A DNA stretch of 64,000 nt. Origin: Symbiodinium natans. Taxonomy: Eukaryota > Sar > Dinophyceae > Suessiales > Symbiodiniaceae. Under the pieces are notes generated by a model, which saw nothing but the letters and a program-made list of their open reading frames with translations, made no database searches and was not told where the DNA came from. A program made the position numbers and the translations under genes. This document shows, piece by piece, positions 12,710-22,944 of the stretch. Location: positions 255,001 through 319,000 of the forward strand of contig CAJNDS010002586.1 in assembly GCA_905221605.1 (NCBI GenBank), written 5' to 3'. Numbering within the stretch: the first letter of the stretch is position 1; each line of letters starts with the position of its first letter.

Positions 12710-14000
12710 GCCTTGGATGGCTCTGACTCGAAGACTATGCCATGGTGCCCTGTTGGCCTCTGCTTGAAGTCGCCCTTATGGCCGCTGTCAGAGTTAGTGC
12801 CATGTGGCATACTATAGAATCTTGGAAGCTCTTTCCACAGGAACCCACAGACTAGGACATCACAACAGAAACACCGTGCACCTGCAGATGCTATCAACTG
12901 ATTACTTGTGGTAATTCTAAGACCATTTAATTTATGCTGCCCGGAGCTGGCCGTGACCTGCAGCCAGTTATCTTACCACCAAGAAGAGCACAGCAGGCAG
13001 TTCAAGAGCCAGTTGAAACCTGAAGCATCAAGAATTTGCCAGAAGCTCTTTCAAGAGGCATTGGCGACAAAGCGATTCCTCCATAACAACTTCTCCAGCC
13101 GGTGCGCCCTTGGCTGCGGGGATATGCGCTGGGCTCAGAAGGGAGCATTAAAACGGAAACGGAACTCTTCCTTTGGTCGAAAAACCATGAAAAACCCAGG
13201 TCAACAAAACTGCAGGGGGGTCAGCACAGCACATGCTGACACAAGTCGAACAGCGACCACCCAGAGCCCGACTCACTGGACTCGACTCCAATAGTTGGAC
13301 CCTGCAAGCTAGCAACGTGCCAACATAATCGGCACGTGCAACACATTGCAACACCGTAGCTGAAACTTCTGTGCTAGCAAACGCCTGTGGCATACGGGTG
13401 CGCGGGGTGCCCCATGCAAGCCCAGCGATACTTGATATCAGACACAAACATGCCGAATACAGCGTCATCCGCGAGTCAGGTCAACATCTCGACGTTGGCC
13501 AAAAGAAAGGCTTTGCTGCGCTGTTGTCTCGGACTTCGCGCCTTGTGCTGTCTGACTCTGACGTTCGCAAAAACTACATCCACAGACCCCGGCATGCGCA
13601 GAACTCTCACATACAACTCGGGCACTGAAGGGAGATCGCAGCAGCCAAGCTTTAGCGAAACAGCAAACATTCCGAACAGAGCATGTCACCGCAGGAGCAC
13701 GAATATCAGTGTCACCCAAAACTGCAGCGCGCTGCGGAAAAAACAGCCCAACCACACACAACACTGATCTGAACCAGAAGAAGAACTGCGACAAAACGTA
13801 ACCCATCTGTGCGGAATTTGGCATTACTTCACATCGCCCTAAGGTTGATGCAAAGGCATCGGAGTCGCCACCTTAGCCCTCTAATCCGAACCTTCAATTT
13901 GTTTTGCGACGCCTTGCAACAGTGGATGCCATGACGCCTGGAGGCGCGTGATGTCTACATTGATGTCTGCAGATGTCAAACCACCCTCCTGTGGTATGGT
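12710..14000. other. No recognisable gene
   Basis: ORFs of 60-128 codons occur on both strands without recognised motifs. The stretch is probably introns or intergenic sequence upstream of the ankyrin exons. Confidence 0.4.
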
Positions 14001-14004
14001 TTTC

Positions 14005-14100
14005 TCAACCGTCTTCTTGCCAAGCGGGGCACTCCCCGTTGCGGACAAGCTTGCACGCCACCTCTGCGGCTTCCCAGCACGTAAATGCTGCTGAGATACG
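14005..14100 (-). CDS. Possible ankyrin-like exon
   Basis: The minus strand reads TCWEAAEVACKLVRNGECP, which resembles the second helix and turn of an ankyrin repeat (AAxxACxLVxNGA). It lies on the same strand upstream of the main cluster. The match is short and could be chance. Confidence 0.3.
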   Translation of the reverse strand, partial: RISAAFTCWEAAEVACKLVRNGECPAWQEDG

Positions 14101-14699
14101 CAAAGGGCCAGACTCTTCTACAGAACATGGGTCAAACATCGTCGACCACCTTCGCTCTTGACTCTTTTGACTCCTAACCGCATTGCACCCAACCTCGCGC
14201 CAGCTCGGCTTCTCCTTGCCAGATGACATATCCGACCTGACACTGCGCGACGCGTTTCGGCTCCGCAGCAAAACAACACTGACAGATGGCGATGCCTGTA
14301 ATCGTCCAGGTCATCATCCAACTGGAACTCTGCGGTCTTCTCGATTTCTGGCAAACAACAGACATGAGGCTGACGGTCTGAGGGAACTGGGATGCACTTC
14401 AAGGTACTTGGAGTTCGGGAAGCTTTGGAGGCTGAGTCTTCAGCACAAGAAACACCCTCACAAAGAAAACCCAACTCCCCGAAAAGATTGTGGGACCTGC
14501 TGCGCCCCCAGGTTTTTGCAGCCACGTGCTCAGGCCCAGCAGGGCCGCAGTGCCCAGCAGGCCAAGGATCAGAGCCCTGAGAGTGTGATTGATAAACGGC
14601 TTTATACGCAGCATTCATGTATGCGCCAATACGGGTGTGCATACATGCATGAAAACCGACATAGCGAACAATACAGTGTCACTACAGACATGACATGAC

Positions 14700-15175
14700 G
14701 CACATTCCCGACATCACATTATGACAAGCAGTACAGACAGTACAGACTTGCATACATTGCAGACATTACAAACCTTGCACCACAGACATAACATTACAGA
14801 CACTACAGACATGACAAATATTGCATGCACACACGTAAACTACACACCTGACATGCACCACATACGCCACATAACCTTGCATGCATTACATTCTTTACAT
14901 ATACTCCATGCTTGCACACACTACATACTACATACGTTACATATATTACATACATCAAATACATTACACACGTTACATAAATTACATACATTACATGCAT
15001 TGCCTGCACTGCATACATTACGTCCACGACGTACATTGCATGCATTACATACATTGCATACAAGAAATATATTACGTACATTGCATACACGGTTTCGTTA
15101 CGCTGCACGGCGTTAAGCTACATTGAGTTACGTTGCATGACATTACGTCACATTCCATACACATGTAGACATGTA
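14700..15175. repeat. Degenerate ACATAC/CATTACATACATTG array
   Basis: Roughly 475 bases dominated by TACATTACATAC, TTGCATACATTAC and CAGACATTACAGAC words with a period near 9-10 bases. The unit changes gradually along the array, from CAGACA-rich at the left to CATACATTA-rich at the right. Much more AT-rich than its surroundings. ORFs through it are His/Tyr/Met repeats and are artefacts. Confidence 0.88.
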
Positions 15176-15964
15176 GGCCTGTAGGTATGTGCACGCACAC
15201 TGGCTGAGCTTGAAATTTCAAGTGGCTATACTGGCTAGGAATGTATACCTTCTAAACATGTTATCACGTAAGGTGAGATGCCGCCTGCTCTCCTTTTTAA
15301 CAGGCAGATCGCAAGACGCGGAACGTTGCAAAGAAAACCTTGCCTCTCCGTCGCTCACAAAAAAAAGGTAAATGCTTCACCAAGCGTCGCAAATCGAGAT
15401 GGAGTGGCTCCATTTCTGGCACCTTAGAGTCGGACAGCGTCCGCTCCAAGAATATCAAGAGTGCGACATGGCCCGTGATGCAGCGTGGGATGCGGTGTAA
15501 CTTGTGTTTCATTTGTGCTTGGAACGGCACTAGAAAAAAACGACATCGGGACATGTGGAAGTCTCAGGCTCAAGGAGGGGCATGTTGCTCGTGACGTAGA
15601 AGTCTGAGCATGGCATGTGAAACATTTCGGCAAGGCGGCGCTGTGCCCGAAACCAACATTCTCTTAGATTCTCGCAAAACAAGGACTTGAGGGCAGCCGC
15701 GGCAAGGGTCACCAACGCAAACTCTCTTTGGGAACGCACGCGGACGGTGTGGCAACGACTTTGGGTCAACCCATTCATCCGCCATAATCCCGGAGAATCC
15801 TTCTGTCACGCATTCGGGAAAAGGCCACATTGCAGTTCGGCACAATGTCCGAGCATGCACAAGTTGAATACAGAGTCCTGAAACCCCGGCTGCAGAGGCA
15901 CCCAAGCTGGGGTTTGGAGTCTGGATGCCCTCCTCCAACAAGGCTTCCTCCACAAGCGCATCCA

Positions 15965-16024
15965 CTGCACAAAACCACAGGTACCACAGGTACCACACGT
16001 ACCACACGTACCACACGTACCACA
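15965..16024. repeat. 9-bp tandem repeat (GGTACCACA)
   Basis: About five to six copies of GGTACCACA/CGTACCACA. Just downstream on the minus strand (15970-15890) the reading VEEALLEEGIQTPNPSLGAS resembles an ankyrin second helix, but not convincingly enough for a separate call. Confidence 0.85.
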
Positions 16025-16029
16025 CTGCG

Positions 16030-18680
16030 CTACACATCGTGTTCGAAGCTGTAATGCTTTTTTGCTCAGCCAAGGTGTCTCTGAGTCAAAGTATGTCAAA
16101 GTTAAGTCAAGGCATGTCAAGGCCTCCTGCGGCGCGGCGTCTGGTTCGGGAGCCATGGCGCTGGCGTTTGGCTTTGTGCAATTTGTGCACTCTATAGTTG
16201 CCCCTGACAAACCTTTGAGCCGTTGGGCCTCGGAGAGGGTCTTGCGATCATGTCACTTAAGTCCTACGGATTGGCCCAGTACCGGTTCATCTCCAAGGGT
16301 CTTTGAAGAACTTGGCACGCTGGAGGAGCGACAGCGCACATGACTTCCAGGTCGTCTGATTCCTGGGAGCTCGATGGCTCTCGATGCTCAACGCTCGTCA
16401 TTCGATGCCTGTCACCCGGCCTCAGAGCGCCCTGGATTCCTCCGTGCTCAAGTGTGTTGTCTGCCGAGGGGCAGGAATTGAGCTTGCGCAGCCCTTCGGG
16501 TCCGGTAGCCTTGGGCAGATCCAAGAAGGGCTCTGGGGATCTTTAGGAAGACCTTGCGGGGATCCCCACAACAGCTTTGCAACCTTACACCTAGCGCAGC
16601 AACCGCCCCGCCCCCCCCCCGCCTCGAGGGCTCTCGCTGAGCGAGGCTCTGGCACTGTGCGGCCAGCGCGGGCAAAGTCCAACCTCCTTGGAGTGATGTT
16701 GCGGGCCGCGGGAGCACGAACTTGAGGCTTGAGCGGCTTAGAAGCTTCTAACCGAGCACCAAGGGCCCAAGGGCACCAAGGGCACCAAGGGCACCAAGGG
16801 CACCAAGAACCTTCGGAGCCTTCGACTCTGGATTCGATTCCTCTTCTCACTAGCACTGACAAGTTTGGACAGGGAGGAGAAAATTTCGAACAAAAACGTG
16901 AGCGAGGCAAACATAGAAGTGGGAGATGGCAGAGAGAAGAACAGCAAAAGAGCTTCAAAGCAAGGTGCACGCAGCCCGGCACAACAAAGCAGCGGGAGCC
17001 AGATCCGCCATGCAGCGCGGGATTGCATCGGTCCTAAGCCTGAAAGAAAGCTGCGGCAGAATGGGTGGGCACATGTGGGCACTTTCGCAATGCTAGGTCC
17101 GGTCCGCTCCTCTTGTCAGGGTGGGCTTCGCAAGAGCTTGAGCTCGTCAACGGCTGCCACTCAACTCACTAAAAGGCCGCCCACGTCACGAAAGGTAGAA
17201 ACAAGCACCTCTCGCACAACGTCGCCTACAAGCCCTGGAAGCCCATCTTAAGTCCCGGACCATCTCACAACCCGCCTCAAAGCCTAGAGACCAGACCGCG
17301 CCTTGTTTCCAAATCCCCGAAACCACCCAACTTCGGCTTGTGCCTTCAGGAGATGCCGGAAATCGGAGCATGTCCACCTGAGAAGAGAATCAAGAAGGCA
17401 TGAGAGCAATCAGGAGGCAAAATCAAAAGCCACTTGCGCTCACCGAATTTCCTGGGGCTCGGACGAGCTGGTCGCCCAGTGCGGACGGCACGCCGACGAG
17501 AGAGGAACCAGTGTCCTGCTGTCCAGGCTGTCCAATCCGGGACCCGGGAGTATGCAGCAGCGTCTGCAAAGGTTCGAACGTTCTACATGCACTGGGCAGG
17601 CTGCTCCGGTTCCTGAAAAATTCGGAGAAAGCCATAAAAGTTCCACAAGAAGCTTCAGCGGTCCACGACAGCTCTGCAGCCGTCGTCGCAAAAGTCGAGC
17701 TTCTGCCCATCAGCCTGGCTTTGCTATTTCACTGGGGATGAAAGTGTCGACTCGAGGATACATACGAGCTTGGGCCCTATGGGCCGATCGCGCTTTGAGC
17801 AGCGAGGCCTTGATGCCGTAGACTTGCAGCTGCCAGTAGCCCTCCTGCTCGAGGCACCGGAAGGGATTCGAAGGATGCCGCGGCGGGCGCCGGCGAGCGC
17901 GATTCGAGACAGGGCAGCCGAGCAGGGCAAGGGTCCTGGCTGTCCTGCACGTCACAGAAGGCCTCGGCGTCCCGCTAAGTCGAGGCCCCGGCATGATGCA
18001 ATGCCTAAGATTATAGACTATAGACTCTACACAAGGAGTGCTCCTCGTATCTCCTTATACTTGAGATAACGGTCTGGCGTGGGGTGATTTTGCAACTTGA
18101 GCATCACTGGCTCCGCCGCCCTCATCCTCAATCCTAGCCCTGATGCTTTCCAGTGATCCCAGTGTTCATCTTATGGTGTGCAGGTGATCACTCATTTGGG
18201 CAGCGAACCAAAGGCAGCTGAGAAGGTTGTTGCAGACAACTGCAGTTTGCCTGAGACCAGCACCAGTTTGTGACCAGTCAAAATGTGGTCACCTGGGCTC
18301 AACTTAAAGGTAGCTGGGATCGCCCACGTCCGCTGGGGCCGCTGGGGCCGCCAGGGCATGCTCCGGACCCCAGGAATGAGGATTTTCTTCAGCGGCAAAG
18401 CGGCCATGCGGAGAAGCCAACTCTGAGGATGCCCTTCAATCGGAGATTTTTCGGAGCCCGGTGCTCTAAACCATCTAACACCTTCAACAGGCCACGGTTA
18501 AACCGCTGAAACGAGGAAGCAAACGTTTGCCCCCAACCTGGCCGACGGCAAGCTCTCCTCAAACGAATACCAAACGATGAGCTCCACATACAAAGAGAAT
18601 GCCAAAAAAAACACCCCATTGAAGACAGCTCAGATTGCTTCGTGCAAGTCTGTTTTAACTCACGGCTTCCAAGGCCACTG
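16030..18680. other. No recognisable gene; short tandem repeat
   Basis: No domain motif is seen on either strand. A 9-bp tandem repeat (CCAAGGGCA, about five copies) occupies 16765-16810. A C-rich tract lies at 16600-16622. ORFs of 100-186 codons here are GC-rich frames without motifs. Confidence 0.4.
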
Positions 18681-18689
18681 CTCTCCCAG

Positions 18690-18745
18690 CCTCCGAAAGT
18701 AATCTCGCTGTCTTCCTCTGCAAAACTGCAAAAAGTCTCTACTGT
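18690..18745 (-). CDS. Possible aspartic-protease C-lobe exon
   Basis: The minus strand reads FAEEDSEITFGGWESSGLG, preceded by a pyrimidine-rich CTTTTTGCAG acceptor-like sequence. The motif S-E-I-T-F-G-G occurs in the C-terminal lobe of pepsin-family (A1) proteases, just before the active-site second Asp. No D-T-G-T/S exon was found next to it. An N-lobe of the same family lies on the same strand at 31.1-34.2 kb, but other genes intervene. It may be a fragment of a second protease copy. Confidence 0.35.
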
Positions 18746-19109
18746 GGCTACTGTGGGCTTTGCCAAGGATTCTCGAGGATGCTTCTGAGTTCAAGCAGGT
18801 TCCCATTTAGACGTGGAATAGTTTCTCAAGTCCACCACCTAATCCTCCAGTCACCACCTTTCTTCCTGCGTTTCTTGCCTGAGCAGGGCGCTCTCATGGC
18901 CGACCCCTGGGCGCGGGCGGGGCCCGCGCTGCTCCAGCCACCAGTTCAGGTGATATGGGCCCCTTAAGCCCATGGGCCTATGGGCCTACTTTCCATACTT
19001 TCACTACACAAACCTTTGATGTCTCTGAGGTCTGAGGTCTGAGGCCCTAGGAAATCCACAGCATGCCAGCAGCTTCTTTCGATCCTCTCTCACTTGGAGC
19101 ATGGTTATG

Positions 19110-19215
19110 ATGAGCAGCCTGAGTAACCACGACTCTGCCGATACCCCGCTCTTCCACGGCCTGTGCGGACTTGGCGAGGAAGACGCCGAACATGCGCTCC
19201 TGAAATGCCGGCTCC
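19110..19215 (+). pseudogene. Possible LINE reverse-transcriptase C-terminal zinc-finger relic
   Basis: The plus strand reads LFHGLCGLGEEDAEHALLKC. This resembles the zf-RVT motif found C-terminal to non-LTR reverse transcriptases (C-x2-C-G-x-x-E-E-x-x-x-H-x-x-x-x-C), with His in place of the first Cys. No reverse transcriptase domain is visible upstream, so it would be a short truncated relic. Resemblance by chance cannot be excluded. Confidence 0.35.
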
Positions 19216-19890
19216 CCCCCCCCCTAAACCGTTAAGCTCAAGCTGTGGCTTGCTCCCAAAATCCTCCAAAATCCCTCTTTGATACACTCCACCCATCGTG
19301 ATGGAAGCCGGTTCATAACTCGAGCACACAGCCCACACGAAGCCGACCATCTTGCACTCAGAGGTAGGCGGAAGTTCTTGCAAGCTTGGCATGTTGCAGC
19401 TTCTGAATGAATGCCGTGAATGCCCCCCCCCTCCCACATCCTGCAATCTGTGCAATAAGAATCTTTAGCTTCCAGAGTGATCCGTTGCTAAGTCGGCGCA
19501 CCGCGTCGGGCACCAAGGAGCTCCAAGACCCGCCACCGGACGCAGCCTGGCACAAAGTCAAAGACAAGAAAGAATAAGTGGAGGATGTGAGGGAGGGGTC
19601 GCGTGCCCGGTTGGGCGAAGGAAACTCGCAAAGCCGCGTGAAAATGCTCGGGCCGCGCCGAATGTCGATCATCAGCTGGCTTTACTTAGAAGTTTCGGGC
19701 AATGTCAATGCTCCCGGCATGGGCAGACCAGGCTGAGAATTGCTTCAAGGGCCAGTCTTGAACCGCCAGCTCATGGCAACCCAAGAGGCAACATCCAGTG
19801 ACGCTGCCACTGCCCTTACTCAGCCTTACTCCTGCTTGGCTGCTTCGAGTATACCAGTAGTATACCAGTGTCACTCTGCACGCCCTTTGT

Positions 19891-21035
19891 CTACTCGAGC
19901 TCTGTGAAAGGCTGCAAAGGCTTCAGCCGAATGCACGTCGGGAGAAGGTCCTTCCTTGGCGCCGTGTGTTCCGGACAAGCCGTTTTCAAAGACATAGAAC
20001 AAACGTTTGCCTGAACACTGGCATAGATTTGCCAGAAGTCGAGCTCCTGACGCAGCACGATGGCTGAGAGAAAGGGGAAGGAGATGCATGGGTGCACATA
20101 GGTGCCAAATCCACACATGAAGAATGACTCTATCATCATGTTCAGATTGCAGGGTGCTGAACAAATCAGCCGCTGGCCGGCACCTTGGCAAACTCGCGCT
20201 GCTCCAATGGCATCTGCAGGCTGTGTGAACTCTGCCACAATAACATCCGGGCTGTGGTCATGAACGATCCGTTGAATTGCCTGCACAGTATCCGCTGCAG
20301 ATCTGCCGACGACGTGTCGGGCAAGACCCAGTCCTCCCTGATGGAGCTCGTCGCAGAAGTCCACCACCATGACCTGGCTGCTTGTCGACAAGGAGGCGGC
20401 AACATCTCGGATTAATGTAGTCTTCCCACTTCGACTCGGCCCCAAGAAGATGCAACTGCCTGAATCGACAAACTTCCGGATCGGATCGCTAGTGCCCGGC
20501 AGCAGCCGTCCCAAATGATAGGAGATCGAATTGATGTGCTGCGTGCTGTAGCCAATGCTGACACGGTGTATGCCACCAACCACCGGATGCATTGTTGAAT
20601 AAGTACCTTGTCCCCAGACGAGGCCCAGTTCCTCGGCAATCTCGATGAGGTCTTCCTGGGTGAGCTGAGTTTGAGGTAGCTCGCGAGGGACATCAGGGGA
20701 TACAATCTGAATGCTCCGACCAGCTTGCAGTATCAACTGTTGCGCTCGGGCTTCGTGCAAGATGTTGGCAAACGACGACCCCAATGAGCCCGACGACGAT
20801 GAGCCTAGTCCTTCCAGCACCCTGGCTGGAAGCCTGGTGAGAAGGCCGCCCAAGCTGAAAAGACATCTCTGCGCACCAGACGCGAAAGCCACAGCACCTT
20901 CACCGAATTCCTGAGAAGACGAGTCCTGCAGGGAAGAACTGGAAATCGAGCTGCAGAACCGAGGAGCCGGAAACAAAGAAGCTAACATAGCCCGAAACTC
21001 GCATCCCTTGATATGATGAAAGCTGACAGTCTACA
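19891..21035 (-). CDS. SpoIIIAA/Ycf45-like AAA-type ATPase
   Basis: An uninterrupted ORF of 365 codons from the Met at 20988; the frame is open back to a stop near 21035. Residues about 146-290 resemble the SpoIIIAA/Ycf45 family of P-loop ATPases. They contain HLGRLLPGTSDPIRKFVDSG, Walker A GPSRSGKT at residues 183-190, Walker B VMVVDFCDE near 206-214, and HDHSPDVIVAEF with a following AARVCQGAGQRLICSAPCN segment, equivalent to the family's sensor and A-x-R-x-x-x-x-G-x-x-L-x-x-x-A-H-G-N region. In bacteria SpoIIIAA is an ATPase of the sporulation channel complex, and Ycf45 is encoded in some algal plastids; the role in dinoflagellates is not established. The N-terminal 80 residues are Ser/Gly-rich and could be a targeting region. 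The long exon contrasts with the small exons around it. The ORF overlaps the upstream ParB-like ORF by seven bases in another frame, so either two genes abut or a small intron joins them. Confidence 0.72.
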
Positions 21036-22166
21036 CTGCAAAAACATTCGCAGAGCTGATGTACATGCATGTGCCTGCATGCCGCACGACACTTCATCTG
21101 TTTTCTCGGCAACTTCAAGTGCAGGGCTCCCTCTCTTCTGGCTCATCTCCTCATGTTTCGCATCGAAATACCGCACAAGCTCACAGATCGAGAGCAGCGA
21201 GGATTGTTCCCCCTTGCCCCATGCTGCAAGTAGGTCTGTCGGCACCTCGCATGCTGTTGCTGAGTCCACATAAGCAGAAAGATCGACATTGACTTGGCCA
21301 ACCACCAACCGAGATGTGTTGGCCAGGAGGTTCTGCCGGACTTCGGCATTCTGAAACGAGAAAACTGCGCCGCCCGCTGTGTGCTTCCTTAAAGACACAA
21401 AGTTGCCTTGGACAAGCGCGTCTTGGCTCGCGGGCTCCTGAGCATCCCGAGCATCCTGACCAGCCCAAGCCCCAGAAACAAACTTTGGTAGGTGGTTCGT
21501 CGAGCTGGTCACAACATCACTCCCCTGAGACGAGGCATGCTTCGCTTCAACCACAACCGCTGACACCGCGCTGGCAAAGACCACTGACGCGGAAGGTGTG
21601 ATGGAAAACAGGTCAGGTCTCGCTCGCACGCGGCTCGCGGCAGAAAATGTCTGAAAACTTGCCTCGAGCAACGTCATTGGCACACCATCAGGTGAGCTCT
21701 GCAAAAGGTGCCCAATTTCCAAATCTTCCGCATTCGGGGCCGTGGATGGATTCAAGGATGCCAGCGCCAAGCTCATGCTGGGATAATGATGCTTCGATGC
21801 CACAAAGCATACGGACTCTCCATCTGTCCTGGTGGTGAACATGCGACGGAACCATGCAGAAGCCTCTGCGTCTTTGCTCAAACGACGCACTGGAACCTGG
21901 ACATGCTGTCCAGTCATCCTGGAAAACTCTTTCAAAACCCAGAGCCGCCTGTTGCCCGTGAGAGCAAACCAAGTAGGACCTCTCTGCCACACAGAGAACT
22001 TGGGAAGAGCGGATGCTTGCAAGCCGGACAAGAGCTCTTTCAGCGTGTCGACGAGAAATCCACCATTCTTGAAGCGTACTTCAATGGAGTCGTGGGCCCA
22101 GCGGATGCTTTTCACGGATAACTCCAGCAACTCCTCCGACTCCTGGCTTCGGCGTCGGCATCCCAC
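20982..22166 (-). CDS. Protein with ParB-like N-terminal domain
   Basis: A 394-codon ORF whose first codon here is GTG; a true start or splice acceptor probably lies slightly upstream or inside. Residues about 19-112 read KSIRWAHDSIEVRFKNGGFL ... LTGNRRLWVLKEF ... VPVRRL. This fits the ParB/sulfiredoxin-like domain I associate with many dinoflagellate proteins (SIRWxxxxIxxxFxxGxxLxxxxxxLxxG ... F...LxNRRLxxLK). The remainder, about residues 115-394, is Ala/Ser/Val-rich and unrecognised. The ORF ends seven bases inside the start of the Ycf45-like ORF, so the two probably form one transcription unit or one spliced protein. Upstream on the same strand is the PAM2-like repeat array. Domain assignment is by pattern and moderate. 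Confidence 0.6.
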   Translation of the reverse strand: MGCRRRSQESEELLELSVKSIRWAHDSIEVRFKNGGFLVDTLKELLSGLQASALPKFSVWQRGPTWFALTGNRRLWVLKEFSRMTGQHVQVPVRRLSKDAEASAWFRRMFTTRTDGESVCFVASKHHYPSMSLALASLNPSTAPNAEDLEIGHLLQSSPDGVPMTLLEASFQTFSAASRVRARPDLFSITPSASVVFASAVSAVVVEAKHASSQGSDVVTSSTNHLPKFVSGAWAGQDARDAQEPASQDALVQGNFVSLRKHTAGGAVFSFQNAEVRQNLLANTSRLVVGQVNVDLSAYVDSATACEVPTDLLAAWGKGEQSSLLSICELVRYFDAKHEEMSQKRGSPALEVAEKTDEVSCGMQAHACTSALRMFLQCRLSAFIISRDASFGLC

Positions 22167-22289
22167 GTTTAGGGATTCCTATCTCAGGTTTGGATTTCAG
22201 GGGTTCCGGGATGCAGCTTGCAGGGTTGAGCATCTGATCCTGCTTCAACGATTTCAAATTCAAGGGAACGGCCTGCTCAGAGTCCGCGG

Positions 22290-22730
22290 CATCGTTTGCT
22301 GGCATGCCTTCAGGGAGCCGGCACGGGCATGGGTTGGGTTGTAACGGCTTGTAGCGCATCAGGTGAAGCGTGTGGGACCATGAAAAACAGCTCGCAAGGC
22401 TGCAGGCCACGTCGACCAAGCTCCTTGCACAACAGGCGCCTGCTGCACGGCTTGGCACGAAGTCGGGCGCCGCGCTGCGCAGAGCAGGAGCATCGTTCGA
22501 TGGCATGCCTTCAAGGAGCATGAAGTGTGTGGGACCACGACAAACTGCTGCCTGCAACATCACCAAAGCTAACCATGCACAAGAGGCGCCTGCTGCACTG
22601 CTTGGCACGAACTCGGGAGCCGCGCAGCGGAGGGTGGGAGCATCGCTCGATGGCATGCCTTCAGGGAGCCGGCAAGGGCATGGGTTGGGTTGGAACAGAT
22701 TGTAACGCATCAGGTGAAGCGTGTGGGACC
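22290..22730 (-). repeat. PAM2-like peptide repeat array, left block
   Basis: Read on the minus strand, this block is one open frame (part of a 209-codon ORF, 22710-22081). It contains two intact units of the form PEGMPSxDAPxLRxAAP(E/D)FVPS (motif DNA at about 22603-22640 and 22453-22490) and a third truncated unit start (PEGMPAND) at 22300. The units share 150-200 bases of flanking DNA. L-R-x-A-A-P-E-F-V-P is close to the PAM2 motif (L-N-x-x-A-x-x-F-x-P) that binds the MLLE domain of poly(A)-binding protein, with Arg instead of Asn at the second position. The frame runs on toward the ParB-like ORF and may encode its N-terminal part. The array is interrupted at 22730/22731 by the retrotransposon. 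Confidence 0.7.
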
Positions 22731-22757
22731 AAACCCTCTCCTACCTGATGTGCACAC
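22731..22757. repeat. Left copy of imperfect inverted terminal repeat
   Basis: Begins AAACCCTCTCC and ends TGTGCACAC. Its reverse complement matches 28651-28677, including a perfect 10-base GGAGAGGGTT core plus TCAG and GTGC blocks. It starts exactly at the left element boundary. Confidence 0.6.
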
Positions 22758-22944
22758 TCAAAGGGGCGAGACTGTTTTGGCTGCAACTCTGGTATGGTTC
22801 CAGGGGAAGGAGGGGCATCCCTCCTTCCCACCCGAGGCACATGCCCCAAAGCGGAGCCGCAGCCACCACGAGCCCCTGCCGAAGCCAAAAAACCTTCACC
22901 CAAACGCAGCGCGATAGGCAGGCACAACCATACCACAGCGACTG

